In this document: positions 1-11,130 of the stretch, piece by piece
Position numbering within the stretch: the stretch's first letter is position 1
Layout: each line of letters starts with the position of its first letter
Source of the DNA: Gigaspora margarita
Taxonomy: Eukaryota; Glomeromycota; Glomeromycetes; Diversisporales; Gigasporaceae
Direction: 5' to 3'
Assembly: GCA_009809945.1 (NCBI GenBank)
Contig: WTPW01000310.1
Span: 1-64,000 of the forward strand
DNA: 64,000 nucleotides
Notes under the pieces: generated by a model
What the model was told of the DNA's origin: nothing
The model's input: only the letters and a program-made list of their open reading frames with translations
Database searches by the model: none
Translations under genes and position numbers: made by a program

Positions 1-1541
1 AAATTAAAACAATTAGTTTCTCTATATTCAATCTCACTATTTTCTTGATCACTTTCTTCTTGGCTACTTTCTTCTTGATCGCTTTCATTAATTATATATT
101 CTATATCTTCTTCTGATTGGCTTTGGTCTATATATTCNTATTGAGAGCTAGTAATATTATTAATCTTTTTAGTCTTTCTAACTTTGGGACAATTCTTTTT
201 TGTATGGCCGGGTTTTCCACATATAGAACAGTATCTTTCTACTTTCTTTGATTTTGTTGATTTTTTAGCTATAGGCTTCTTTGTATAATATAATTTTTGG
301 GATTGTATATTGAAATTTGCATAGCCTAATCTTTTATATAATTCTTCTTCGATAAAATTTTTTAAAGCATCAGGATCTCTAGATGCATTATCAGAATATC
401 CTAGTCTTTGAGCTAAGAAATCTAATTCNTCATATGCTTTTTTATATATAGNTAAATTTTNACTAGNTATTGTATTAGATAAAATTATAGGAACTGATGA
501 ATTGCTATTAACTCCATTATATGTAAAGGTAGAAGGTTTTCGCTCAAGCCATGTGTTCTTAACAGCTGTGAAGAAAGCATTTATATCTAATGGATTTGTT
601 ATTTTTACTCTTGTAAATAATTCATCAGGTAAATGAGTCCATAATATAGCCAATGCATCTGGGTTATTGTTTGGTGTTTGTAATAATAAAAGACGAATTC
701 TGTCTTTATATGTTTGAGGAGTATCAGTAGGGTTAAATTTTTCTTGAGCTAATCTGGATAAAGAGGCATTGCATGATCCTATTGTTTCTTCATGATATTT
801 ATGCCGTAACCAAGCTAAGAATCGTGTTGGAGTGTCAATATTTGTACCTACAGGATATTCAGCTGGAACTGGTGTATATTTACCAGACATTTTAGATTTT
901 AAAATTTTAGCTTTTACGGCATCATTAAATCNAGCAACTGCTAATGCACTTCCATATGCAAATACTTGTACTATTTTATTATAATATTCATTAGGGGGTT
1001 TCTGACCTATATATTGGGGAATTTGAGCAATCAATAGAGATAATGAAGACATAACATCTGTTAAGGTTGCCATGTTTGCTATATTATTCTGTAGCACAAA
1101 AATTTGTTGATTCAAATTATTAATTAATTGTTCAGAATTTCGAGCACGATTTTTCCACTTGCCCCACTTATTTTGTAATTGGTGATAGGTTTGTCTGTTT
1201 TTCAATTTTAATGCAAAGCTTTCTATAAGCAATTCTGATATCCATCTTTTTTGTGTATGAATTGTAATTCACCCATCAAGTTCTCTAGATTTAAATATAT
1301 TATGCCATGTTCTGTGGGCCTCATAAGCCTGGTGAAGAAGATCATAGTCATTTTGAAGTGTGGCTAACTGGGTTTGTGAATCAGCAAACTGGGTCTGAGA
1401 ATTGGTTAACTGGGTTTGCAAAGTTATTAGCTGGGTTTGCAAATTCACTACTCGATTTTCAGCATAGATTGCTCGAGCATTTGCCCATGGATATATATCT
1501 AGTACCAATCTTTCTAATCTTTCACCTGCATCAGAAATCAT
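1..1541 (-). pseudogene. Gag/capsid-like module with CCHC zinc knuckle (part of the virus-like element)
   Basis: Read on the minus strand, the order is a coiled-coil leader rich in repeated QTQL-type units (about 1269-1541), a helical capsid-like region with the stretch FLAWLRHKYHEETIGS, and a CCHC zinc knuckle C-x2-C-x4-H-x4-C near 180-240. An acidic Glu/Ser/Asp tail follows. Capsid plus zinc knuckle is the hallmark of Gag proteins that package nucleic acid. A few ambiguous bases lie in this part. It belongs to the element that also carries the integrase at 2081-3149 and is treated as a fossil part. Confidence 0.6.
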
Positions 1542-1622
1542 ATTAAGGTTATCTACAATACCATTTATTGTAGGTGCTATTGTAATTGGGCTTTGAAAAT
1601 ACTGTCTAATATTGTCAATCTC

Positions 1623-2054
1623 TCATTGAATTCTATGGTTCTGGATCGTAGCTTGATTTTCAGGTAGAGATAATGTTCGAGGGGATCGGGGTGATCGGGG
1701 TGATCCTGGCGGTTGTGCCATATCTATATTATTATACAAAACAAGAATTTTTTCATTAAGCTTATCTATTTCATCCTGAAAAATTGCTAATTGTTTTTCT
1801 AAATAATCTATATAATTCTCTTGGTTTATAGAATTTTGAAGCGTCTTTTCTAACTGTTCTTTAAGATTAGATATTTCTGATCTCAATGGGTCTAGCCCCT
1901 CATCCTGAATTGAGATTTCTTTTTCAAGATAATTAATATATTCCTCTTTTGTAACAAGATCCTGTTGTAATTTGCAGACTCGATCTTGTATTGCTAATAA
2001 ATCACTTTTAAATTGATTAATTCTACTAGATGCTATATTTTCTAGCAATGCCAT
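1623..2054 (-). CDS. Coiled-coil protein of the virus-like element
   Basis: The 143-residue frame starts with ATG at 2054. Residues 5 to about 105 are heptad-rich coiled coil with two near-repeats of the type EEYINYLEK and ENYIDYLEK. A basic PRSPRSPRT linker follows near the C-terminus. Its start codon lies only 26 bp from the start codon of the integrase frame on the other strand, so the two are divergent and must share a promoter. I recognise no family; a structural or capsid-assembly role is an inference from its place next to the Gag-like module. Confidence 0.5.
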   Translation of the reverse strand: MALLENIASSRINQFKSDLLAIQDRVCKLQQDLVTKEEYINYLEKEISIQDEGLDPLRSEISNLKEQLEKTLQNSINQENYIDYLEKQLAIFQDEIDKLNEKILVLYNNIDMAQPPGSPRSPRSPRTLSLPENQATIQNHRIQ

Positions 2055-2080
2055 CTTTTTTAAAACTATAATAAGAAAAG

Positions 2081-3149
2081 ATGTTATCTATTCCTATTAT
2101 TCATGTAGATTCTGAAAAAGCTCGTGAATTAGATATATCTATTGCTTTGCGTAAGATTTATTATCAACCTAATGGCTATCAAAGAACTGCAAAAAAATTG
2201 TATGAAGCTTCTCTAAAGGCTGGATTTGACTTTGTTGAGGATGAAGTACGTAATTGGCTTGAAAAACAAGCTTTATATCAAATTTATAAGCCTCGACCAA
2301 GATTTATTCCTAGAGCTTCATTTAATAACATACAGTTTCCTAATGAATGCCATCAAGCTGATATTCTTTATATGCCTCATAATATAATTAATAACAAAAT
2401 ATATAAATATTGTTTATGTATAGTTGACATTGCTTCAAGATTTAAGTGGGCAGTTCCTTTAATAGATAAGACATCTAGTAGTGTAGCTAAAGCTTTTAAG
2501 AAAGTTTATAGTAATTCCAACTGCCCTCTTACTTGGCCTAAATTATTAATGGTCGACCCTGGTTCAGAATTTAAATCAGACTGTAAAGAATTAATGGAAA
2601 AACATAATGTCAAAATTAAGATTGGCACGTCTCATAGATCCCAGGCTATTGTTGAAAGATTTAATCGTACTTTGGCAGAAAAATTGTTTCGATTGCAAGA
2701 TGCTTCACTTATTGTTGTCTATATCTAAGAGATCGAGGGCTTGGGTTAGAAATCTTTATATAATTATTGATAATCTTAATAATTCGATAACTAGATTAAT
2801 TGGCATAGCCCCTGCTAAAGCTATAAAAATGAAACAAATTATTTCGTCATCTTCTAAATTACGCAATGGACCCATGGGCTTTGATGAATCCAAGCTATCT
2901 TATAATACCTTAGTAAGATATTTACTTGAACCTGGTGAGTTAGAAGGTGGAAGTAAAAGATCGACTGATTGCAATTGGTCACCTCAAGTTTATCATATTC
3001 ATGAGTCTTTGGTGCAAAAAAATCAGCCTATCTTATATTGGCTAGAAGATAATGAAGGCAATGGACCAAAGCGGTCTTTTGTCAGAGAAGAGCTTTTAAT
3101 CATTCATCCTAATTCTGAATTGCCACCTCAATGGGTGCTTGCGAATTAA
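2081..3149 (+). pseudogene. Retroviral-type integrase region (part of the virus-like element)
   Basis: The N-terminal part has a helical zinc-binding-like region. It is followed by an RNase H-fold integrase core with the first Asp in QADILYMP, the second in MVDPGSEF, and the Glu in QAIVERFNRTL, which fits D,D-35-E. The C-terminal part contains the YLLEPGELEGG and FVREELLIIHP motifs, which I associate with Polinton/Ginger-like integrases. Integrases of this type join element ends to host DNA. The region is not one continuous open frame and is regarded as broken. It is divergent from the coiled-coil and Gag-like frames. Confidence 0.7.
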
Positions 3150-3232
3150 AAATTTTTATGATATGAAAGATGCTCGTGGAATGCTTCAAGTTGGTGTTCC
3201 TGGTCTTTTATAAATTAAGAAATGCTTCATAT

Positions 3233-3761
3233 TTAATTTTCTGATAGATATTTATCTATATTATCAATTTCATTATTATCAAGAAAGTTATCAATTTCAC
3301 TTCGAATTTTAGTTAAATCTTTGAAATATGGTTTTGCTAATTTATAATATAAAAGATTAAGATCCCCAATAGCTTTTAATAGTTTGGGTTCGAATCTATA
3401 CCATTGTTTATATTGCTCTTTCATCTCCATATATTTTTCTTTATTCGGAAATTTGTTTTTTTGTGCATTCCACTATATATTCATCTGGCTCTTCGGCATT
3501 AAATAAATTCCTATATTGCTTTTTATAAGCTTTCATTAATTTTTCATCTCTAGATTTTCCGCAATAATCTGCTACTATAACTACCTCTTTGATAGCTTTA
3601 GCAACGTCTTGCCAGTTTGGCATTAATTGATTTTCTGTTGAGGGTTTGGTTTCAGTTATTTGAATTTCAGCTAATGATCTGACCTTATCAGTTATTTGAT
3701 TTTTAACTAAGGATCTGGCCTCATCAGATATTTGATCGATATTGTTCTTAGTAGTTGTCAT
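3233..3761 (-). CDS. Two small adjacent ORFs of unknown function
   Basis: Two short frames follow each other on the minus strand with about 10 bp between them: 106 aa (3441-3761) and 65 aa (3233-3430). The first has a repeated N-terminal pattern (QITDKVRSLAE, QITETKPSTE) and a charged C-terminus. The second is Lys/Asp-rich and helical, without recognisable motifs. Their position between the integrase and the Cys-rich ORF suggests they are accessory parts of the same element. Neither could be assigned to a family. Confidence 0.35.
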
Positions 3762-3854
3762 TTGAATATGTAATATGTTTTGATTATCTAAAGTTTTGTA
3801 TATAATACATTAGAAAATCTTTTCTTTAAATAAATATTTTAGTATATATATAAA

Positions 3855-4226
3855 ATGATTGGTGAATATACTTGCCCATTTTATCATAATACTGGTGAAA
3901 TTTGTGGAAGAAACAGCATGCGCTCTGAAGGGTGTAGTTATCATTGGAAAGCTAAAAGAAGAGTACCTTGTAGTGAATGTAGTAAACCAACTGGTTCAAT
4001 TTCTGGTCGTTGCCCATTACATATCAGAGGTTATTATGTTACCCAATACTATAATAGACTTCGGTCAGCAAAACCTGTACATTCAAAGATACAAGAAATA
4101 ACTTATGAGAAAATAATGGTTGCCCATAAAGACGCTCTTGCAAATATTAATATTACTCTTTGCAAAGAATGTTTTTACCCAATAAAATTAGATAAAGATG
4201 AATATTGTAACAATTGTCAGTCATGA
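3855..4226 (+). CDS. Small Cys/His-rich zinc-binding protein
   Basis: This is a 123-aa frame from ATG at 3855. Three metal-binding clusters are visible: C7, C17, C27 and H30; then C39, C42, C53 and H56; then a C-terminal C-x2-C ... C-x2-C ribbon. The middle contains a basic stretch (HWKAKRRVPC). I recall similar small proteins from Rhizophagus genomes but cannot name the family. It may be a DNA- or RNA-binding accessory protein of the element at 1-4230, or an unrelated neighbour. The frame looks intact. Confidence 0.5.
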   Translation: MIGEYTCPFYHNTGEICGRNSMRSEGCSYHWKAKRRVPCSECSKPTGSISGRCPLHIRGYYVTQYYNRLRSAKPVHSKIQEITYEKIMVAHKDALANINITLCKECFYPIKLDKDEYCNNCQS

Positions 4227-4275
4227 TAGATTACGAGCTATGGCTTTTAAAATGTCTTCTCAATAAGTGAAAAGC

Positions 4276-4400
4276 CTGGCCCAAATTTTATTAGACCTAT
4301 TATATATTAAATTTTTTTATTAGACTTAGCTATATATATCAAAATTTTTATTAGACTAAGCTATATATATTAAAATTTTTATTAGATTTAGGTGGGCCAG
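4276..4400. mobile_element. Short TIR element with CTGGCCCA ends
   Basis: The block starts CTGGCCCA and ends TGGGCCAG. Inside are three to four copies of a unit of about 38 bp containing TTTTTATTAGACTTAGCT. No clear target duplication was found. Confidence 0.4.
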
Positions 4401-4454
4401 TAACTAGTGAAGAATCGACTTTAGAATGAATTCTGATATAACAATTAGATTTGT

Positions 4455-4930
4455 ATCCTTTTTGGTATAAATTTAGGTAAAAGAATATGTTCTAGATATA
4501 CAAAAATATTGGTATACTGATTGAGATTTTGATGCGTAAATAATAGCAAACAAGTTAGCATAAATAATTGTTATCTTTTTGATATAAATTTGAGCAGAAG
4601 ATTGCATTCTAGATATACAAAAAATAATATCACTATGCTGGAATAACGATACAAACACAAATTTATCATCATTCGAGTGATGACACAAATGCAAATTTAT
4701 ACCCACTATGACAAAATGATATCCTTTTTGATATGAATTTGGGTAAATAAATGTGTTCTAGATAATTTTTATTGAATTGACGACGCAAAAGTGAAATTAT
4801 ATGCAAGATTGATACTAGAAAATATGATATCCTTTTTGATATGAATTTGGGTAAATAAATGAGTTCTAGATAGTTTTTATTGAACTGACGATGCAAATGC
4901 TAAATTATATGCAAGATTGATGCCACTGTG
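4455..4930. repeat. Four degenerate copies of a ~108-150 bp unit
   Basis: The motif ATCCTTTTTGATATGAATTT followed by TCTAGATA recurs at about 4455, 4572, 4721 and 4829. The last two copies are nearly identical with a 108 bp period. Short frames on either strand here are products of the repeat. Confidence 0.6.
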
Positions 4931-4959
4931 CCAGAACTCCCATTTTAACCCTACTTCTT

Positions 4960-6460
4960 GTGATATACAGCATGTGGTTAAGATTGAATTAGCATTGGTA
5001 TTATCATAATTTCTATTACTATTCTGGTAAAATTAGATTGCATTAGGAATTATTATGTTTTCTATTGTGATTACTGTAAAAAATTGTCATAGAACTTACT
5101 TGATATAACTCACTATTATGATAATATGGATAAAGAAAATTAGAGTTCAAGGGATGGCTAAGGGTTTTAGAATAAAAGAGAAGATCCATATGGGCTGAAG
5201 TATCCTGAAAGAGTTAAATTTGATAATGTAAGAGCACAGTAAAAAGCCAAAGACAAAGTTAAAGCAACTTTAGCAGGTGGGTATAATATCCCACATTAAT
5301 AGCTGAGGCAGAGTTAGTTTGTTTTGAAATTTTCATGATTTCTAATATAAATTACTATAAAAAATTTTCTTATAGAACTTGTTACTTCACAATAAACAAA
5401 ATTTGGTTTAGTTTGCATTAGAATTATCATAATTTCTATCATGATTTACTGTAAAAAATTATTTACAAAACTTATTTGCTATTCCAGTAACACATAGTAT
5501 ATAATTTAGGTTTAGTTAGTTATATAGAATGATCTGTTATAGAACTACTCACTATTCTGGTAATATAATATGTGATTGAGTTAATTTGTATTAGAATTAT
5601 TATGTTTTTTTTTTAATTACTATTCCAGTGACACACAGTAAGTAGTTGAAGTTGAAATGATTTGTATTAGAATTATCAAGATTTCTAGCATGTATTATTG
5701 TAAAAAATTCTGTTATAGAACTTGTTATTCTAGTAACACATGAATTAGCTTGTATTAAAATAATCATGATTTCTATCATTACAGAACTTACTCACTATTT
5801 CAGTGACACACTGTATGTAGTCAAGGTTGTATTAGTTTGCATTGGAATCATTGTAATTTACTTTATAAGCTGTCATAAAAAAATACTGTTATAGAACTTA
5901 CTCACTATTTTATTGACATACAGTATGTGGTTAAGTTATTTCTATTGAGTTAATGTAACAAATTCTGCTACAGACTTCTGGTAACATAATATAAGGTTGA
6001 GTTGGGTTTATATTGGAATTATTATAATTTTTGCTATAAAAAATTGTTACAGAACTTACTCACTATTCTGATGTTTTGCACAGTATGTGGTTAACATTTA
6101 GATAGTTCATTTTGGAATTATTGTTATTTTTATCATGAGTCGCTGTAAAAAAGTCTGCTACAGAACTTGCTATTCTGATGACATGCAGTTTGCATCAGAA
6201 CTATTTTGATTTCTATTATGATGTACAGTGCTATAAAAACTCTGTATATGACTTGTAATTTTGGCAGTACACAGTATCAGCTAAGGTTGTATTAGTTTCC
6301 ATTAGAATTATTGTGATTTTTATCATGAGTACTATAAAAAATTCTGTTACAGAACTTACTCACTATCTTTATAACACAGCTATGGTTGAGTTAATTCATA
6401 ATGAAATACCACAATTTCTATTGCAATGTCAAAAATTCTGGTAAACATAAAGTCATCAAA
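4960..6460 (+). repeat. Degenerate satellite-like repeat, unit ~105-115 bp
   Basis: Many diverged units follow one another. Each has a core like TTACAGAACTTACTCACTAT, then CAGTATGTGGTTAAG, then GAATTATCATGATTTCTATC and TTACTGTAAAAAATTC. Spacing between matching cores is about 105-113 bp where measurable (for example 6048 to 6161). The same unit recurs at 11730-12480 and 23500-23690, and in reverse orientation at 53640-55450. No coding potential is seen. Confidence 0.65.
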
Positions 6461-6530
6461 TTAAAATAATTTATGTCATAACCAAATACATAGTATTACA
6501 GTAATAGTGATAGTTTAAATCTGGGTTTAA

Positions 6531-7080
6531 GATGATCAATGCTAGAAAGAAAGATTATGCATAGTTAAATGCAAAAATAATACAGCAGTGCTAAATTTGC
6601 GGGCTGGCGAGTGACAAAATTATCAGGATGATTGTTGAAAAAAGAAATGATCCAGAGTGACGGATTGAAAGAAAAATGACACATAAAGAAATGATCAACA
6701 GGTTGATAAGTTGACAGTAAAATTGTAGTTTAAAAAAAATAAAAATAAATCTGTGTTGAAGAAGATCAATACTAGAAATGAAGATTATGCATAATTAAAT
6801 ATAAAAAGAATACGGCAGTGCTAAATTTGTGGGTTAATGAATGACAAAATTATCAGGATGGTTGTTGAATAAAAAATGATCCACAGAGTGACAAAATGTA
6901 AAAAAATAATGAATAAAGAAATGATCAATGGGTTGATGAGTCGACAGTAAAATTGTAGTATAGATTATCAGAATGGTTGTCGAATAAAGAAATGATCCAC
7001 AGAGTAACGAAATGAAAAAAAATGACAAATAAAGAAATGATCAATGGGTTGATGAGTCGACAGTGAAATTGTAGTATAGA
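6531..7080. repeat. Tandem repeat, 230 bp unit plus partial third copy
   Basis: A unit containing GATCAATGCTAGAAA, GCAGTGCTAAATTTG and ATTATCAGGATGATTGTTG is present at 6531 and 6761 (230 bp period). A partial third copy lies 115 bp after the matching point of the second. The minus-strand frame at 6834-7028 is inside this repeat and is not considered a gene. Confidence 0.65.
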
Positions 7081-7398
7081 TGGCATTACAAGAATGATGA
7101 TCTTATTGCATATTCACTAGTAACTGTACTTATATATTGTAAACTTTGAATTTTATAAAAATAAAAAATACAACAAATATTTGAACCTCTTCTATCCGAT
7201 CAGATTAAAGCAAGTTCATACCTTGAATTATTTAAAATGGACCCACCCAAATAAATACAAACCTATGCTACAAAGCTTGTGCTATTTAGAAATGAACTAC
7301 ATAAAAATACTATAGCATGTAATAAATAGAAAATAGCAGCTCTGTAATGTAGTTGAATAATATCACAATTGAAGCAGACTTAGCATGAACTATCACTA
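7081..7398. other. Non-coding, nothing recognised
   Basis: This AT-rich stretch lies between two repeat elements and has no frame, RNA gene or repeat that I could support. Confidence 0.5.
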
Positions 7399-7761
7399 TA
7401 GTGCAGGAACCCTTAAACCAACAACTTCTTTAAAGGCAGCCAAATTTGAGAACAAATACTATATTTTGATTGGCTAATATCTTAAAATTTTGATATATTT
7501 TTTTAAATTTTATTATATTTTTAAAATTTTGTTATGTTTTTTATATATATGTGGCCAAATTTTGGTTTTATTAGTAACTTTAAAAGGAAATAACACAATA
7601 AAATTTTGCTATATTAAAAAAATAACCTATATAGTTTTGTTCTATTTGTTTGTTTGTATATTTTTATAGAAAGAAATTTTCTTTTAATTATGTTTTTATT
7701 TTTTTATAAAAGTTTAAAGAATTATTAGTTTTTGGTTGCTGAATTAAGGATTCCTGTACTG
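7399..7761. mobile_element. Tc1/mariner-like MITE (TAGTGCAGGAACCCTTAA ends)
   Basis: The left end TAGTGCAGGAACCCTTAA and the inverted right end CAGTACAGGAATCCTTAA are flanked by TA on both sides (7397-7398 and 7762-7763), the target duplication of Tc1/mariner elements. No transposase is present. The ends resemble those of the element at 47194-48512. Confidence 0.65.
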
Positions 7762-7822
7762 TACCAAAAAAGAATTATATCTTAGTTTTTAGATTATAAC
7801 GCACTGTGGTATACAGTATATA

Positions 7823-9056
7823 CCAGTGATGGTAAATGACCTGAAATGACACAAATGATCCAAATGACAAATGACCAGTTATTGGGTCATTTCAAAAATC
7901 AAATGACCTGGTAAGGTCATTTGAAATATTTATAATTTTATTTGTAAAGATGTGATTGGCTTAGAGTTTGGGCCCGCACAAAATCAAGTTCGGGATTGCC
8001 CTCTCATTTACAAGATTATTACCAGGTTACAAACTGTTGTTGCACAATTCCTCTCACACCACCATGTGACATGCTATTTCATTTATAGCACAATTTTTTT
8101 TGATAAAGCATATATTCGACATTACATATTTTTGACATACTTTCTTAGACAAGACATTTTCCTGATAATCATTTCTTTTAAATAAAATTCTCCTGATTTA
8201 ACATTAGGGTTGGCCTGATTTAGAGTTAGTGCTGGATAAAATTATATGTCGGGAAATAATTATTGAGGAAATGTCTTGTCTAAGGTTGTCAAAAAAATGT
8301 AATGCCAAAATAGCACGTCGGTATTACGGTGTCGGAATCGTACTGCAATTGTTACAAACTGTCATTTCTAATTGACCAATCTACATGCTTTTGATGACAA
8401 TTATCATTATCTAGCATGAAACCTGTTCTTAACAACATATCCATAAGACTGACATTTTTCCAATGACTTTGCTGACTGTAGCATTTTTTCTGATATTTCT
8501 ATTATCCATTATTTATTTTTTATTCACATTACAATAGTTAAAGCAGTTTTTAACTAGCCAATAATGATCATCTGTAGGATAAGTTTATTTTAAAACCTCT
8601 AAATAGAAATATTTATTTATTTTCCTGTGTTGACTTAGCCTGGGTATAACGATAATATTAAAATATACCTGGTCTAATCTAAGTCTACTCTTAGATGGTA
8701 TTAATTGCAATGTTATTTGGATTATTTTATTTTTACTAATTGATTTATAAAAAGTTAACCCGGGTCACCCAGGTAGCAATAGTTATGATGTTATACGAAT
8801 CATCAGGGTGACTTACAACCTCTATATAATTTATTTCAAGCATTACGAAGGTTTTCGTGACCAATAGGATTTCAATTCTAATGCAAAATGACCTAATGTC
8901 TGAATGACCCTGGTCATTTGAAAAAGACCATAGTCATTTGGTCACAAGTTTCCAAATGCTCCAAAATTTGAATGACCTCAAATGACCGGTCATTTCGAGA
9001 TCATTCGAGGTCATCTAAAAAAACGGCAAATGACCAGGTCATTTACCATCACTGGT
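7823..9056. mobile_element. Non-autonomous DNA transposon with perfect 21 bp TIR
   Basis: The left end CCAGTGATGGTAAATGACC is matched exactly in inverse at the right end, with 21 bp perfect. TATATA lies on both sides (7817-7822 and 9057-9062) as a possible target duplication. Both subterminal regions, about 100-160 bp each, are packed with copies of CAAATGACC/GGTCATTTG in either direction, which look like transposase-binding repeats. The 1234 bp interior has no transposase; the 77-aa plus-strand frame at 7952-8185 runs through a nested hairpin and is not convincing. Confidence 0.8.
8120..8313. repeat. Nested foldback inside the 7823-9056 element
   Basis: The left arm CTTAGACAAGACATTTTCC (about 8120-8163) is matched in inverse by GGAAATGTCTTGTCTAAGG (about 8273-8313). 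The arms are about 40-45 bp around a central AT-rich loop. Confidence 0.65.
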
Positions 9057-9372
9057 ATATACGCACGTATGTATCATAGTTGATATATTGCTATTTCTTT
9101 GATTCTAATTATACAAAATTAGCTTTTATTTTCCTTTTCTCATTTTTATTTTAATTGAAAAATAAAAATTTAATTTGACTTGTACTATATTAATAAGTTA
9201 TAATAAAGTCATTGCTATCTAGATTAATTGTAACACCTATGATGTTTAAGTCCATTTTATTATCTATTTATGTATTACACATCAAATCAAATCACGTGTG
9301 AACATCACTCGAATAGAAAATCATTTGGCAATCGTCACAAGACATAACTGGCACTTCACTAATTCTTACAAC
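9057..9372. other. Non-coding spacer
   Basis: No gene or repeat was recognised between two transposons. Confidence 0.4.
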
Positions 9373-9719
9373 CAGGGACGATGAATTTTATGCTGAAATA
9401 AACCGTTAATTATGCATGCAACAAAAGTAAATTATGCGTTTTGATGCACATATATTTTTTATAATTATGCACATATTCTGCACCAAAAATTCATATTTAT
9501 GCATGATGCGGAGTTTTAGTCTGGTACCCACCATTCAAATACTTCTTGTAATCTGCATTGGTTGATTTTCTATTCGGAACCTTTTTGAATTGTACTTAAA
9601 GAGCCAATTATGCAAAATTACTTACTTTATGCAGCATTATGCAGCAAATCCAACCTATTATGCATTATCAATCATATTATGCGGTTTTATGCGATTTGCT
9701 CAAAATTATTATCCCTAAC
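9373..9719. mobile_element. MITE rich in TTATGC motifs
   Basis: The left end CAGGGACGATGAATTTT pairs imperfectly with the right end AAAATTATTATCCCTAA read in inverse. The interior is full of TTATGCA/ATTATGCGG motifs in both subterminal regions. The CAGGGA-type ends suggest a hAT-like origin. No target duplication could be confirmed. Confidence 0.5.
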
Positions 9720-9973
9720 TTGAGATGCAAGTTTGTTATGTCGAAAATTTTGCGAAATAATCCATGCTACACCATGTTGAGCATGACAGTCATGAAAAAA
9801 ACTTGAAAAAAGTAAATTTATGTTATTTTTTTTAAAAAAAAATTGTGGTAATTATCTTCTTATTAGATTTGGATTAGACAAAACACCTGACTAGATTCTT
9901 GCTGTTGCCAAAAAAACAAATGTGGAAGTTTCTACGCGGGGAATGCAAAAATTATTAATATATATATAAATAT

Positions 9974-10800
9974 AAGGCTGTAAATCGCTTCTATAAAATC
10001 ATTTAATTGTTAATCGAATTAGAATCGATTCTCATTTCTGGAGAAAAAATTTAATCGTTTCTATGAATGATTTCATATTTTAAATCGATTCTAGATTTTA
10101 GAATCGATCCTAAAGCATATAATCATTATATACTAAATATTTAAAAGTCTAATGTTTTCTGCTTTTATGAGAAAATGCAATGGCTGTGTTTGTTATTATT
10201 AAAAACTATAAGGCGCATTATGTAACCAAAGCTTTAAGCCTATAGTTTATATTAACCATTTTATAGTGGCTGGTTTTTATTTAATATATAGGAATGCACT
10301 TGTGATAATTTTATACAATAAAAAATATATGATATAATAAGTCATAACAATATTCATCCAACATTATCTCAACTTGCAATGAAATGTTTATCACTTTTAG
10401 CTACATCTGTGTCTTCGGAATGGTTATTTTCTGGTGGTAAATTAATTACATTTGAAAGAACATCATTAAATTCTAATTAGAAATAAGATTCTATAAATTT
10501 TCAATGTAAACCGAATTGGGATTAACTACGAATATAGTAAATTTAATTTTATTTTTATTTATAAATATAATATATATTTTTAAAGATTATTAATAAATAT
10601 TTATTTTTATGGATCAATAATAATTTATTTTTAAGGCAGAAGTTTTTTTAGCAAACGCTTTTTTCTCCATAATTATTAGCTTATGTTTTTATAAATCTAT
10701 AACTTTATTTTTAAAGCAAAGTTTTTTTAGTAATCATTTTTTTCTCCACAATTTTATTTATATTTTATTAGCTTATATGTTAATTTATTATTTTTTTTAA
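9974..10800 (+). mobile_element. Decayed hAT element, same family as 18164-19228
   Basis: The start GGCTGTAAATCGCTTCTA and the following 170 bp with repeated ATCGATTCTA motifs match the reverse complement of the right end of the 18164-19228 element. The matching of inner segments continues to about 10670, around AGCAAACGCTTTTTTCTCC. It contains a transposase C-terminal fragment (10349-10480). The far end is not clearly defined. Confidence 0.6.
10349..10480 (+). pseudogene. hAT transposase C-terminal (dimerisation) domain fragment
   Basis: A 43-codon open stretch ending in TAG at 10478 contains LSLLATSVSSEWLFSGG followed by KLITFERTSLNSN. This matches the conserved hAT-C dimerisation motif (A-x-S-x-x-S-E-x-x-F-S-x-x-G, then R-x-x-L). 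No start codon or upstream catalytic part in the same frame was found, so this is a relic of the autonomous ancestor. The surrounding DNA carries hAT-like ends at 9974. Confidence 0.7.
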
Positions 10801-10896
10801 ATAAAGAAATGAACTTAAACTTATAAATAGTATTCGTAATAACACAATTATTTTTCATATAATGAAATAATCTATAGCATTTAATAATATAAACTA

Positions 10897-11105
10897 GTCA
10901 GTACTTTTTATTACCCATACCCAAGTTCTATATAAGCAGTATCTATCAATAATTGTTCTTAAATTTTGAAATGACGCTATTATTTCTCAATCAGTAAAAA
11001 ATTAAAAAGATAAAATTATATAATCAAGTGATAAAAATTATATGACCATTAATAATTTACTTGTATCATAAACACTCATTTACATAAATAAAATTTTATT
11101 TAAAA
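10897..11105 (-). repeat. Dispersed repeat, empty-site copy
   Basis: This stretch is the reverse complement of 51360-51790, sharing GGGTATGGGTAATAAAAAGT and AAATGAGTGTTTATGATA. Unlike that copy it lacks the 222 bp insertion, so it shows the pre-insertion state of the site AAGAACAATTATTGATAG. Confidence 0.75.
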
Positions 11106-11130
11106 TTTTATATAAAGAAATTAAAAAATA

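Larger units (their letters stand above)
1..4230. mobile_element. Capsid- and integrase-bearing virus-like element (left end off window)
   Basis: This block holds a Gag/capsid-like module and coiled-coil proteins on the minus strand, an integrase on the plus strand, and several small ORFs. The integrase carries a D..D-35-E type core and a C-terminal tail that reminds me of Polinton/Maverick-type or Ginger-type integrases. The zinc knuckle of the capsid module is more typical of LTR kin, so the family is unresolved. I see no LTRs or terminal inverted repeats inside the window, and the right boundary is a guess placed after the last ORF. It is a fossil: broken, with a few breaks, and probably fairly young because long frames survive. 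Confidence 0.6.

Noticed and set aside
1-4230. Ordinary LTR retrotransposon
   Set aside because: No long terminal repeats are visible and the Gag-like and integrase parts are on opposite strands, which does not fit a co-linear LTR element.
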